From Pseudomonas sp. LS1212 (lineage in GTDB: Bacteria > Pseudomonadota > Gammaproteobacteria > Pseudomonadales > Pseudomonadaceae), in contig NZ_CP102951.1 in NCBI RefSeq assembly GCF_024741815.1, positions 2,619,001 through 2,683,000 on the forward strand: 64,000 nt of DNA. The letters are read 5' to 3'. The notes beneath the pieces were generated by a model that worked only from the letters and a program-made list of their open reading frames with translations, was not told the origin of the DNA and searched no databases. A program made the position numbers and the translations under genes. Of the stretch, positions 8,564 through 17,695 are shown in pieces (position 1 is the first letter of the stretch; every line of letters begins with the position of its first letter).

Positions 8564-10879
8564 ATGACCAACCTCAAGGATGATCCATTGCATTTCCTCA
8601 AGCGCATTTACCTGGGGTTGTTGTTCACTACCGTTCTCGGCTTCTCCGCCCACGGCGCTGCGTCGCAGCCACCGGCCCTTGCCACCGATGCCCAAGGCTA
8701 CGCACCCGCCGAGAGCTGCATGGGCTGTCACAAGGAACAGGCCGACGCCTGGAAAAACTCTGATCACGACTGGGCCATGCGCCCGGCGACAGCAGCCAAT
8801 GTGCTGGGCAACTTCAAGGATGCGCGTTTCAAGGACGGCAAGGTCCAGGCGCGGTTCTTTCGCAAGGGCGAGAAATTCTTCGTCAACACCGAGGGCGCCG
8901 ACGGCAAGGCCGCGGACTTCGAAATCCTCTACACCTTCGGCTACAAGCCCTTGCAGCAGTACCTGGTGGCCTTCCCCGGTGGCCGTTTGCAAAGCCTGAC
9001 CATCGCCTGGGACAGCCGGGCCAGGGGCGCGGGCGGTCAACGCTGGTTTTCCCTGTATCCGGGGCAGCATTTCGCCTCCACCGACCCCTTGCACTGGACT
9101 GGCCGCTACCAGAACTGGAACGCCATGTGCGCCGATTGCCATTCGAGCAATCTGCTGAAGAATTACGACGACAAGACCGATACCTTTGCCACCACCTGGC
9201 ACGAGCCGAATGTCGGCTGCCAGTCCTGCCATGGGCCAGCACAGGCCCATGTCGACTGGGCGTCCAGGGCGAAGCCGGCCCAGGCCTACGGTTCGCCCGC
9301 CGAGATCGGCCTTGAAGTCGATTACCAGGCCATGGGCAGTCACGGCATGGTCGATCAATGCGCCTACTGCCACAGCCGTCGGCAGAGCCTGAACGTGGGG
9401 CAGCTGCCGGACAAGCCACTGCTTGCAAGCGTGCTGCCGGCGACCCTGCCCATCGGCATGTACCATGCCGATGGGCAGATGCAGGGTGAGGTCTATGTCT
9501 ATGGCTCTTTCACCCAGAGCAAGATGTTCGCCGCCGGCGTCACCTGCACCGACTGCCACGACCCGCACACCACCAAGGTGAAAATCGAAGGCAACGGCCT
9601 CTGCCAGCAGTGCCACAACCCAACCCCGCCCGAGCGTTTCCCGAGCCTGCAGGCGAAGAACTACGACAGCCCCGAACACCATCACCACCAGGCCGGCTCT
9701 CAGGGCGCGCAGTGCGTCAATTGCCACATGCCGGCCCAGACCTACATGGTGGTCGACCCGCGTCGTGATCACAGCTTCCGCCTGCCGCGCCCGGACCTCG
9801 CCGCAGAGACCGAGAGCCCCGACGCCTGCACCGCCTGCCACAAGGACAAGCAACCGGCGTGGGCGGCGAAAACCATCGAAGGCTGGTTCGGCACGCCGCA
9901 ACGACCACCGCACTATGGGCAGGCCCTGCATGCCGGGCGCACGGGGCAGGCCGACGCATTGCAGCAATTGACCGCCCTGATCGGCGACCTGGGCAAGCCG
10001 GCCATCGTTCGGGCCACGGCGGCCGAGCAACTGGCGACGATGGGTGAACCGGCGCTGCCGAGCCTGGCGCAGGCGCTCAAGGATGACAGCTCACTGGTAC
10101 GGGCCTACGCGGCGTCCGGCTTCAGCCGGCAAACGCCAGTGCAGCGGGTCAAGTACCTGTTGCCCTTGCTGCACGACGACAACCTTGCCGTGCGCGACGA
10201 GGCCCTGCGCGCCTTGGTCGGCATCTCGCTGATTGCCTTGCCCGAAGCCGAGCGCGAGCCCTACAAGGCGGCGCTGGCGGACTACGAGCGGCGCCTGCGC
10301 GGCAATGCCGACCTACCGGGCAACCGCCTGAACCTGGCGGTTCTGCTCGAGCGCGACGGGCGTCAGCAAGAAGCGCTGGAGCAGTATCGCCAGGCCCTCG
10401 AGCTCGATCCGTACTTTTCCCCGGCGCGGGTGAACCTGGTGACCCTGGCCAACTCGATGCTGCGCCAGGACGAGGCCGAACAGGTCCTTCGCGAGGGTGT
10501 CGCGTTGAAGGATATGCCGGCCACTGATCACGGTAACATCACCTATATGCTGGCGTTGTTGCTGATCGAGCGAAACAAGACCGAAGAGGCGCTGCCGTTG
10601 TTCGAGACAGCAGCCCGGGAATTGCCGCAGAACCCGCGCATTCGCTACAACCAGGGGTTGTTGCTGCTGCAGATGCAGCGCCGGGCAGAGGCGCAGGCGG
10701 CGTTGGAAGCGGGCCTGGCCCAGGCGCCGGATGATGCTGACTTGCTCTACGCGATGGTTTACCTGCATGGCTCGGGTCGGCAGCAGGAAGAGGCGATCAA
10801 TTATGTTCGCAGGTTGGAAAAGGCAGCGCCGCAGGATGAGCGTTTGCCGGATCTGAAACGTCAGCTGGGATTGCGTTAA
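8564..10879 (+). CDS. Octaheme c-type cytochrome with C-terminal HEAT/TPR-like repeats
   Basis: 771 residues, exported (hydrophobic segment at about 13-30, cleavage probably near the AHGAAS). Eight CxxCH heme-binding motifs start at Cys 52, 189, 219, 266, 328, 347, 384 and 422, so eight covalent hemes are expected in the periplasm. Extra His residues (SPEHHHHQ, DHDWAM) can supply distal ligands. After residue about 460 come HEAT-like repeats (AIVRATAAEQLATMGEPALP), then TPR-like repeats (NRLNLAVLLERDGRQQEALE, RYNQGLLLLQMQRRAEAQAA). The layout recalls cytochrome c554-like multiheme proteins joined to protein-interaction repeats. The electron donor or acceptor is unknown. No partner oxidase is adjacent; the neighbour is a convergent gene beyond a REP pair. 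Confidence 0.85.
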   Translation: MTNLKDDPLHFLKRIYLGLLFTTVLGFSAHGAASQPPALATDAQGYAPAESCMGCHKEQADAWKNSDHDWAMRPATAANVLGNFKDARFKDGKVQARFFRKGEKFFVNTEGADGKAADFEILYTFGYKPLQQYLVAFPGGRLQSLTIAWDSRARGAGGQRWFSLYPGQHFASTDPLHWTGRYQNWNAMCADCHSSNLLKNYDDKTDTFATTWHEPNVGCQSCHGPAQAHVDWASRAKPAQAYGSPAEIGLEVDYQAMGSHGMVDQCAYCHSRRQSLNVGQLPDKPLLASVLPATLPIGMYHADGQMQGEVYVYGSFTQSKMFAAGVTCTDCHDPHTTKVKIEGNGLCQQCHNPTPPERFPSLQAKNYDSPEHHHHQAGSQGAQCVNCHMPAQTYMVVDPRRDHSFRLPRPDLAAETESPDACTACHKDKQPAWAAKTIEGWFGTPQRPPHYGQALHAGRTGQADALQQLTALIGDLGKPAIVRATAAEQLATMGEPALPSLAQALKDDSSLVRAYAASGFSRQTPVQRVKYLLPLLHDDNLAVRDEALRALVGISLIALPEAEREPYKAALADYERRLRGNADLPGNRLNLAVLLERDGRQQEALEQYRQALELDPYFSPARVNLVTLANSMLRQDEAEQVLREGVALKDMPATDHGNITYMLALLLIERNKTEEALPLFETAARELPQNPRIRYNQGLLLLQMQRRAEAQAALEAGLAQAPDDADLLYAMVYLHGSGRQQEEAINYVRRLEKAAPQDERLPDLKRQLGLR

Positions 10880-10896
10880 GTCAGGTCAGGTCAGAC

Positions 10897-10983
10897 TGTG
10901 GGAGCGGGCTTGCCCGCGATGCTAACGACGCGGTATGTCAGAAATACAGCGGCGATACCATCGCGGGCAAGCCCGCTCCCACA
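10897..10983. repeat. REP inverted pair (GTGGGAGCGGGCTTGCCCGC type)
   Basis: Two 25-bp arms, 10897-10921 and 10959-10983, are exact reverse complements separated by 37 bp. Each arm contains the widespread Pseudomonas REP core GGGAGCGGGCTTGCCCGCG. The pair lies between two convergent genes, a usual place for REP elements, and may act as a bidirectional terminator or mRNA stabiliser. Confidence 0.9.
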
Positions 10984-11002
10984 GGGGGACGGTGCAACCC
11001 TT

Positions 11003-13546
11003 CTACTGTGCAACCCCCAGAAACCACCGGTAATAGGGATTGCCACCATCCTCACGCATCACCTCGCGCAACCCTTCCCCCCACTCATGACGCTCTCTCT
11101 TGTAAGCATGCAAACCCACCTGATAGAAGTGCGTCAGGCGGTTCTGCTGGCCGTCCAGGCGGGCCTGGAAGTCGTCGTTGCTATTGATCAGCGCCGGTTG
11201 CCGGCGCAAGTCCAACAGCGCCGGCAGCACCCGGGTGATCTCATTGCTGCGCACCCACGGCGCGTATTCGATCAGCGGCTGGTCGTCGGTGACCGCCAAT
11301 GCCTGGCCGGCAAAGCGTTCAAGGCCTGCGCGATCGGTGATGTAGGTCGAGAGCAATGCCGCCGGCGAGACGATGCCGACCTCGGCCAGCGCACTGCGCA
11401 CCGTGTCCTGCTCGAAGCGCTGACCGATGCGCTCCACATCCAGCGCGATCGGGTCCGGGGAGCCAACCAACAGCATCTCGTGGAACTCGGTGGTCCAGAG
11501 GCTGGCGTGGGGGAACACATCGAGGAAGCTGCGCACCAGCGCCTGTGAGTCTTCGAGGTTCTGGGTCGGCAGGGGCAGCCATTGGGCGACAATCCCTTGT
11601 GGCTGCAGGCGTCGGGCGGCCAGGGCATAGAAGTCGCGGGAGTAGAGGTTGACCACGCCACTGGCCGAAGGCGGTGGTGGTTCCAGGGTGATCAGGTCGT
11701 AGGCTTGTTCGCTGCGCAGCAGTTCCTGGCGCCCGTCGCGCAGGCGAATATCGATCCGGTTGTCGCCAGGCGCGTTGTAGTTGCCCGTGAACAGCGGGGC
11801 CGCCTCGACCACTGTCGGCAACAGTTCGGCCACCACCCGCTGCTCCAGCGCCGGGTAACGCAGCAGGGCGCCAGCGGTGATACCGGTACCCATGCCGATC
11901 ACCAGTGCCGAGCGCGGCTGGCCATTGTGAATCAGCAGCGGCAGCAGGGCCTGCAGGCGCATGTAACGCAGCGAAGGCATGGCGTCGCCGGTATTCGATA
12001 CGCCCTGGATGTAAAGCCGATTGAAAGTGCGCCCTGGCTTGCCTTGGGTCACCACGGCAACGGTGCCGCCACGACCTTCTTCATAAAAGGCCAGCTTGCC
12101 GTTGCGCGCGCCGGGCATCAACTGGGCCAAGCGCTCGGGTGGCACCATGATGACCAGCGCGACGCTGGCCAGGGCGACCAGGATGACGCCCCGGCGATTG
12201 TCTTTCTTGACGTGGCTGCCGCGCAATACCGCCGTCAAGCCGATACCGGCAGCCAGAAGCGCCAGCACGCCCAGGGTGCGGATCAAACCCAGATGCGGGA
12301 TCAGGACAAACCCTGTCAGTAGCACACCGAGGATGCCGCCCAGGGTGTTGAGCGCCACCACCGCGCCGACGTCGCGCCCGACATGACCGCTGTCCACGCT
12401 CAGGCGCAGGGCCAGCGGAAAGGCCGCGCCAAGCAATAGCGTCGGGACGAAGACAATGCACAGGGCGGCGACGGCAAAGCGTGCGCTCATGCCGCTCAGG
12501 CCATCGCCACCGAGCAGGTGCACGGCTTGCTCGGCCTGGGTTTGCAGCACGACCAGCCAGCGCCCGAGCACGGAGATTTCGAGTAGCGCCAACAACCCGG
12601 CCGCAGCGATCAGCAGCCCGAATACGCCCCATGGGTCGCGAATCCGGTCGGCGCGTCGTGCATACAGGACACTGCCCAGCACCAGGCCGGTCAAGTAGGT
12701 TGCCAGCACCACGGCAAAGGCAAAGGTACGGGTGCTCATGAACTGCACGATCGACTGGGTCCAGACCACTTCATAACCCAGGGCCACGCCACCGGCGATG
12801 GCGTAGAGCAGCAATGGCAGGTTGGAGTGTTTGCCATCCCTGGCATGCTTGGCGGGGGTGGTGGCGGTGGCTACGGCAGCCGCAACGTGCGTGCGGGCAT
12901 AGGCCAATGCGCCGAGCAACGCCAGCAGGTTGAGCGCCGCAGCGGCGTAGGCCGAGCCTTTCACGCCCAGAATCGGGATAAGGACAAAAGCACTGAGCAG
13001 GGTGCCGACGATGGCCCCGGCGGTATTAGCGGCATACAAACGACCGCCCGCGCGACCCAGGCTGTCAGCCGCAGGGGCCAGCGCCCGCATCAGCACGGGC
13101 AAGGTTCCGCCCATCATGAACGCCGGCACACCAACCAGCAGGAAGGGTAGCAGCCAGGCCAGCAGACCGACTTGGTCGCTCAAGCGGGCAAAGGGCCCAG
13201 CGGCCATTCCCAGGCCATGGGTGGCGGCGATGCCCAGGGCGGCGACGGCCAATTCGAGCAGTGCATAGAGCAGCACAGGGCGTTGCAGGCGGTCAGCAAA
13301 GCGGCCGAACACCCAGCCCCCCAATGCCAGCCCGGCAAAGAAGGCGCTGATGCCACTGGTGATGGCGTACACCTCGACGCCCACAACCAGCGAAAGCTGT
13401 TTGATCCACAGGACCTGATAGACCAGCGCCGCAGCACCCGACACGAACAGCATCAGGGCCGGGGCCCACGGCAAGGCGCGGGTCGGCATCTGCGTTTGCG
13501 CCGCAGAAGTGCTCTGGCGCGAAGAAGTACGGCTGGCGGAGGTCAT
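11003..13546 (-). CDS. Fused MFS / spermidine-synthase-like membrane protein
   Basis: 847 residues. The N-terminal roughly 540 residues contain many membrane segments (ALMLFVSGAAALVYQVLWIK, AITSGISAFFAGLALGGWVF, VGVPAFMMGGTLPVLMRALA). The C-terminal region has a Rossmann methyltransferase-like fold of the spermidine synthase family (ALVIGMGTGITAGALLRYPA, VVAELLPTVVEAAPLF, DIRLRDGRQELLRS). The usual Asp of the aminopropyltransferase active-site motif appears as Glu in LITLEPPPPSASG, so true spermidine synthesis is doubtful. Such fusions are common in bacteria and of unknown role. It is last in the minus-strand block, after the sulfatase, with an 82 bp gap containing a strong hairpin. Confidence 0.85.
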   Translation of the reverse strand: MTSASRTSSRQSTSAAQTQMPTRALPWAPALMLFVSGAAALVYQVLWIKQLSLVVGVEVYAITSGISAFFAGLALGGWVFGRFADRLQRPVLLYALLELAVAALGIAATHGLGMAAGPFARLSDQVGLLAWLLPFLLVGVPAFMMGGTLPVLMRALAPAADSLGRAGGRLYAANTAGAIVGTLLSAFVLIPILGVKGSAYAAAALNLLALLGALAYARTHVAAAVATATTPAKHARDGKHSNLPLLLYAIAGGVALGYEVVWTQSIVQFMSTRTFAFAVVLATYLTGLVLGSVLYARRADRIRDPWGVFGLLIAAAGLLALLEISVLGRWLVVLQTQAEQAVHLLGGDGLSGMSARFAVAALCIVFVPTLLLGAAFPLALRLSVDSGHVGRDVGAVVALNTLGGILGVLLTGFVLIPHLGLIRTLGVLALLAAGIGLTAVLRGSHVKKDNRRGVILVALASVALVIMVPPERLAQLMPGARNGKLAFYEEGRGGTVAVVTQGKPGRTFNRLYIQGVSNTGDAMPSLRYMRLQALLPLLIHNGQPRSALVIGMGTGITAGALLRYPALEQRVVAELLPTVVEAAPLFTGNYNAPGDNRIDIRLRDGRQELLRSEQAYDLITLEPPPPSASGVVNLYSRDFYALAARRLQPQGIVAQWLPLPTQNLEDSQALVRSFLDVFPHASLWTTEFHEMLLVGSPDPIALDVERIGQRFEQDTVRSALAEVGIVSPAALLSTYITDRAGLERFAGQALAVTDDQPLIEYAPWVRSNEITRVLPALLDLRRQPALINSNDDFQARLDGQQNRLTHFYQVGLHAYKRERHEWGEGLREVMREDGGNPYYRWFLGVAQ

Positions 13547-13588
13547 CGAACGGTGGTCCTTGTACCGGGGAAAACGTGCATGTACTCA

Positions 13589-13618
13589 TTGCAGGAGCGG
13601 CCAAGGCCGCTCCTGCAA
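13589..13618 (-). terminator. Perfect hairpin between sulfatase and MFS/spermidine-synthase genes
   Basis: TTGCAGGAGCGGCC and GGCCGCTCCTGCAA form perfect 14-bp arms around a 2-bp loop. There is no T-run, and the sequence resembles a REP half-element. It lies directly after the sulfatase stop, so it may terminate, attenuate or protect the sulfatase transcript from 3' decay. Confidence 0.5.
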
Positions 13619-13628
13619 GTCAACGCGA

Positions 13629-15212
13629 TTACTGTTTCTGACCCTTCATCTTCTCTTCGATCCTGGCGTCCACGGCTGCCCGCACCTGGTCGATGCTGAA
13701 GCTGGCCGGCTTCTGGCTGGGTGGGTATTCGACGAAGGTTTCCAGGAATTTGGCGGCCTTCATGGTGGCTACCCCCGCCAGGTAGACGTTCTTGGTCTGC
13801 CAGTCGTAGTACTGGTCAGAGACGATGTCGGCACGCTCGTAAGGGTCCATGCGCAGGTTGAAGATCTTCGGTACCCGCAGGCAGGTGAACGGGTTGCTCC
13901 AGACCACAAAGCCACCAGGCGCACGCTGTTCGCAGAACACTGCCTTCCAGTTGCCGGCACGCATCGACACCAGCACGCCATCGTCGTTGAAATAGTAGAA
14001 CTCGTTGCGGGCACTCTTGGGTTGCTGGCCGGTCAGGTACGGCAATTGGTTGTAGCCGTCCAGGTGAACCTTGAAGTTGTTGCCGCCGGAGGTCGGTGCC
14101 CAGCCCTTGAGCAGTTTGTCTTTCACCTCGGTGTCACCGGCAGCGGCGAGCAGGGTCGGGAACCAGTCCAGGCCCGAGAACATCTCGTTGGAAATCTCAC
14201 CCGCCTTGATTTTGCCCGGCCAGCGGACAATCGCCGGCACCCGGTAGGCGCCTTCCCAGTTGGAGTTCTTCTCGTTGCGGAACGGCGTGGTCGCCGCGTC
14301 CGGCCAGGAGAACTGGTTCGGCCCGTTGTCGGTGGTGTAGACCACAATGGTGTTGTCGGCGATTTTCAGGTCGTCGAGGGTTTGCAACAGTTTGCCCACA
14401 TCGCCGTCATGCTCGACCATACCGTCGGCATACTCGTTGCCCGGCATGCCGCTCTGGCCTTTCATCGATTCGCGCACGTGAGTGAACAAGTGCATGCGCG
14501 TGGTGTTCATCCAGACGAAGAAGGGCTTGTCCGCGTCGGTTTGCTTCTTGATGAAGGCCTGGGCGGCAGCGGTAGTTTCGTCGTCGATGGTTTCCATGCG
14601 CTTGGTGTTCAGCGCCCCGGTATCTTCGATCTTGCCATCGGCGAAGCTGTGGATCACCCCGCGTGGCGAGTTGGCCTTGACGAAATCCGGGTCATCCTTG
14701 GGCCAGTACGGGCGTTCGGGTTCCTCTTCGGCATTGAGGTGGTAGAGGTTACCGAAGAACTCGTCGAAACCGTGGGCAGTCGGCAGGTATTCGTCGCGGT
14801 CACCGAGGTGGTTCTTGCCGAACTGGCCGGTGGCGTAACCCTGGGACTTGAGCGCCTGGGCGATGGTGATGTCACGCTTTTGCAAGCCCACGGGCGCACC
14901 GGGAATGCCGACCTTGGACAGACCGGTGCGCAGCGGTGTCTGGCCGGTGATGAAGCTGGAACGACCTGCGGTGCAACTGTTCTCCGCGTAGTAGTCGGTG
15001 AAGATCATCCCTTCCTTGGCAATCCGGTCGATATTCGGGGTCTTGTAGCCGACCACGCCCATGGAATAGGCACTGATATTGGTCTGGCCAATGTCATCGC
15101 CGAAAATCACCAGGATGTTCGGTTTATTGGCAGCGGCGGCCGTAGCCGAAAGCCCCATTGCCGCAGCCGCCACCAGGGCGAATTGCGGTAGCCACTTGCG
15201 TGCGCGAACCAT
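13629..15212 (-). CDS. Periplasmic arylsulfatase-type sulfatase
   Basis: 527 residues from ATG 15212. This start is chosen because a clean signal peptide follows (MVRARKWLPQFALVAAAAMG, cleavage near TAAAA) and GGAG lies upstream; ATG 15227 is also in frame. Metal-binding residues appear in NILVIFGDDIGQ, and the sulfatase signature is CTAGRSSFITGQ with Cys80. This Cys-type motif (C-x-A-x-R) would be converted to formylglycine. Further family blocks are GKNHLGD, HGFDEFFGNLYHLNAEEEPE, MNTTRMHLFTHV and VVYTTDNGPNQFSWPD. It should hydrolyse organic sulfate esters in the periplasm. It lies downstream of a HAD phosphatase and the MoxR/VWA genes on the same strand. Confidence 0.9.
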   Translation of the reverse strand: MVRARKWLPQFALVAAAAMGLSATAAAANKPNILVIFGDDIGQTNISAYSMGVVGYKTPNIDRIAKEGMIFTDYYAENSCTAGRSSFITGQTPLRTGLSKVGIPGAPVGLQKRDITIAQALKSQGYATGQFGKNHLGDRDEYLPTAHGFDEFFGNLYHLNAEEEPERPYWPKDDPDFVKANSPRGVIHSFADGKIEDTGALNTKRMETIDDETTAAAQAFIKKQTDADKPFFVWMNTTRMHLFTHVRESMKGQSGMPGNEYADGMVEHDGDVGKLLQTLDDLKIADNTIVVYTTDNGPNQFSWPDAATTPFRNEKNSNWEGAYRVPAIVRWPGKIKAGEISNEMFSGLDWFPTLLAAAGDTEVKDKLLKGWAPTSGGNNFKVHLDGYNQLPYLTGQQPKSARNEFYYFNDDGVLVSMRAGNWKAVFCEQRAPGGFVVWSNPFTCLRVPKIFNLRMDPYERADIVSDQYYDWQTKNVYLAGVATMKAAKFLETFVEYPPSQKPASFSIDQVRAAVDARIEEKMKGQKQ

Positions 15213-15353
15213 ATGACAGCTCTCCATGTTGTGACTTCTGGCCGCTACAGGCGACCATCGGTTGGTTCCGAATACCTCCGTTGTCACAGCCGCCCGATTC
15301 CCATGAGCCGGGCAACCATCACGTTCGACTACCTTCGGTTTGTTATCAATCAA

Positions 15354-16358
15354 TCAGGGGCGGGCATCGAATGGATAGATGCGACTCCACTCACTGGCCA
15401 TGTCGACCACCGTCCAGCCCTTGGCATTGGCTTCGTCCAGCGCCTTGTCGAGCTTGCCGATCTTGGATTGCCGGTCGTAGGCCCACTCGCGCTTGCTGTC
15501 GGTGTGATGGACCAGGCCCATGAAGCGCTTGCCCTTGCCGGCAGCCGTCCACTGCAGCATCTGCAGGTCGCCGTCGGAGTTGCCGAAGGCCAGCACGGGG
15601 CGTCTGCCGATGATCGAATCGATACTCTGCGGTTTGCCCGGGCCATCGTCGTTGTGCGCAAGCCTTGGCGTACGCAGGATGGAGGGGTTGCCGTCGCCAG
15701 GCTGGAACTGGGTCACGAATGTGGTGCCGATGACCTGCTCCGGCGGTATGCCGTAGACCTCTTCGGCAAAGGTGCGCATAAAGGCGACTTCGCCCCCTGA
15801 AACGATGTAAGTCTTGAAGCCGTTGGCGCGTAGGTAGTCGAGCAGTTCCAGCATTGGCTGGAAGACCATCTCGGTATAGGGCCTGCTGGATTTGGGATGC
15901 CGGGCCTTGGCCAGCCAGGCCTTGGCGTTGGCGCTGAAGGCTTCTGTGGTGATGCCGGTATGGGTCGCGCCGACGATTTTCATCAAGCCGTCCATGCCGG
16001 CGGCGGCCAGGGCCTGGTGATCGTTTTCAAGCACGGCCTTGAAAGGTTGCTGCTCTTTCCATTCGGGGTGCTCGGGAGCCAGGCGCCTGACCTCGTCGAA
16101 GGCGAACAGCACCTGGAAGTAACCCGGTTGCTCGCTCCACAAGGTACCGTCGTTATCGAACACGGCGATGCGCTCGGCGGGTGCGACGAAATCCGTGCTG
16201 CCATCACGGGTGACGGCTTCGACAAACGCCATGATCGATGCTTTCGACGAGCCGTCCTTCCAGGATTCCAGCGGTTCGGCCGCCTGCGCGAGCATGGGCA
16301 ACAGCAGGGTCAGGGCCAGGCCGTAGAGCCAGTTGCCGGCGGAAGATTTTTGTATCAT
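15354..16358 (-). CDS. Exported HAD-family phosphatase
   Basis: 334 residues with an N-terminal signal peptide (WLYGLALTLLLPMLAQA). HAD motif I is IAVFDNDGTLWSEQ (nucleophile Asp), motif II is YIVSGGEV, and motif III/IV is VLAFGNSDGDLQMLQ. This is the pattern of phosphoserine-phosphatase-like HAD enzymes, here apparently acting outside the cytoplasm. The start codon overlaps the BatD-like gene's stop by 4 bp, so it is translationally coupled to the MoxR/VWA set. The arylsulfatase follows after 141 bp. A link between sulfate- or phosphate-ester hydrolysis and the MoxR/VWA machinery is suggested by the arrangement but not proven. Confidence 0.8.
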   Translation of the reverse strand: MIQKSSAGNWLYGLALTLLLPMLAQAAEPLESWKDGSSKASIMAFVEAVTRDGSTDFVAPAERIAVFDNDGTLWSEQPGYFQVLFAFDEVRRLAPEHPEWKEQQPFKAVLENDHQALAAAGMDGLMKIVGATHTGITTEAFSANAKAWLAKARHPKSSRPYTEMVFQPMLELLDYLRANGFKTYIVSGGEVAFMRTFAEEVYGIPPEQVIGTTFVTQFQPGDGNPSILRTPRLAHNDDGPGKPQSIDSIIGRRPVLAFGNSDGDLQMLQWTAAGKGKRFMGLVHHTDSKREWAYDRQSKIGKLDKALDEANAKGWTVVDMASEWSRIYPFDARP

Positions 16359-17695
16359 GGTCGGTCCTTGAGCGTTGTCGTCGAGCCTGGATTAAGGGGG
16401 CGCAGCCCATGTGCGTGCGCAACGGGCGCTTGCCTCTTTTCGATACTTTGAAGCAGTGCTGGCAAGTCTTGCTTGCACTGGTGCAACGCCTGATCCTGCG
16501 CAGGTGTGGATCCAAAAAGCGCGTTGAACAAGCCTAGCAGGCGTTTGGCCGAGGGTGAGGGCAGAGGCAGCTCCAATAATCCGAGCGCCTGCCATTTGCG
16601 CCGCGCCCACAGGTAAAGGGCCGTGAGCTGTGGTGGACTTGCGTCGAGTTGGCCGGGAATTTGCTGCCAGGCGTATTCGGCCGACGCCAGCCAACGCTCG
16701 CGACGCAGGGTGCGCCGGTGCTGCCAGGCATTGGCGGCACGTTGGTAGACAGGGCGTCCCCAATAGGCCAGCAGGCAAAGCGCAATCATCACCCCAGCCA
16801 GCAGCAGCCAATGTCGGGCCAGGTGCACGCGAGTTCGCTGCCCCAGCGCTTGCAAGTCCGCAGTGATCGAAAACGGTGGCCGATAGGTGGTGTTGGCCGT
16901 CGCCTCGAAGTCGACCGCAGGCAGGCGGGCGGTGCGCACCTGATTGGCCGAACTGTCCCACCAGCGTACCTGCAGCGGCGGCAGGCTGAAGTGCCCGGCG
17001 CGCTCGATTCGGTAGCTGGCGCCATCGATTCGCTGGCCGCCACTGACACCACCGCGGCCGTCACCCAGGGGCGAAATGCTCGGCGTTTGCCGATAGCGCC
17101 TGAGACCGGCGACATCACCCAATGCAGTCTCGGGCAAGAGCATGCTCTGGGCGCCATCGGCCTGGAGGGTCACCTGGCGGGTGACGGTATCGCCGACCGT
17201 GGAGGAGGGGCTGGAGTAGCTGATCTGCTGTGTCAGGCGCACGGCCTGGGCCACCAGCACCGCCTCACCGGGGGCGAAGCCTTCGGGCTGCCTGGCGCTG
17301 AAGGTTTGCGGCGCGCTTTGCACGGTTGTCGGTGCACTGGCCTGGCCGGGGCTGACCTGGATCGTCAGGGCCGGAATGCTGAAGCTCTGCGCCTGTTGCG
17401 GGGTGATCAGGTAGCTGTAGCGCAAGCCGAAAAAGGTTTTGCCCAATCGCGTTACGGTGAGATTGCGTGCTTCGCTGGTGGGCGGCATCACCACCGCGCC
17501 AGGCAGGCTCAGGTTCGGCAGCCGTGGCGCCTGGGTGAACCAGGTATCGACCAGCACATCGACCTGCAACTGCACGGTGCCACCGACCACGACGCTGGCT
17601 GTCGGTTGCAGGCTGGTCTCCACCAGCACCTGCGGTTCGTCAGCCAGCACCGGCAAGGCCAGGAGGGCGCAGAGCAACGCGAACAGACCTCTCAT
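16355..17695 (-). CDS. BatD-like (oxygen-tolerance family) membrane protein
   Basis: 446 residues from ATG 17695, where a signal peptide (MRGLFALLCALLALPVLADE) begins. Repeated beta-rich segments follow (VLVETSLQPTASVVVGGTVQ, LGKTFFGLRYSYLITPQQA), then a membrane helix near residue 330 (HWLLLAGVMIALCLLAYWG) and a cytoplasmic tail. This is the usual BatD layout: a large periplasmic domain anchored once. BatD proteins work with MoxR ATPases and VWA-domain proteins; the molecular role is poorly understood. Both ends overlap neighbours by 4 bp. Confidence 0.8.
   Translation of the reverse strand: MRGLFALLCALLALPVLADEPQVLVETSLQPTASVVVGGTVQLQVDVLVDTWFTQAPRLPNLSLPGAVVMPPTSEARNLTVTRLGKTFFGLRYSYLITPQQAQSFSIPALTIQVSPGQASAPTTVQSAPQTFSARQPEGFAPGEAVLVAQAVRLTQQISYSSPSSTVGDTVTRQVTLQADGAQSMLLPETALGDVAGLRRYRQTPSISPLGDGRGGVSGGQRIDGASYRIERAGHFSLPPLQVRWWDSSANQVRTARLPAVDFEATANTTYRPPFSITADLQALGQRTRVHLARHWLLLAGVMIALCLLAYWGRPVYQRAANAWQHRRTLRRERWLASAEYAWQQIPGQLDASPPQLTALYLWARRKWQALGLLELPLPSPSAKRLLGLFNALFGSTPAQDQALHQCKQDLPALLQSIEKRQAPVAHAHGLRPLNPGSTTTLKDRP

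Noticed and set aside
8549..10030. 493-codon minus-strand open frame opposite the cytochrome gene
   Set aside because: It is antisense to eight CxxCH motifs and gives Gly/Ala/Val-rich sequence without family features; long antisense frames are common in GC-rich DNA.
13509..15191. 560-codon plus-strand open frame
   Set aside because: Antisense to the sulfatase with its CTAGR signature and metal-binding motifs; no domain seen in the plus-strand translation.
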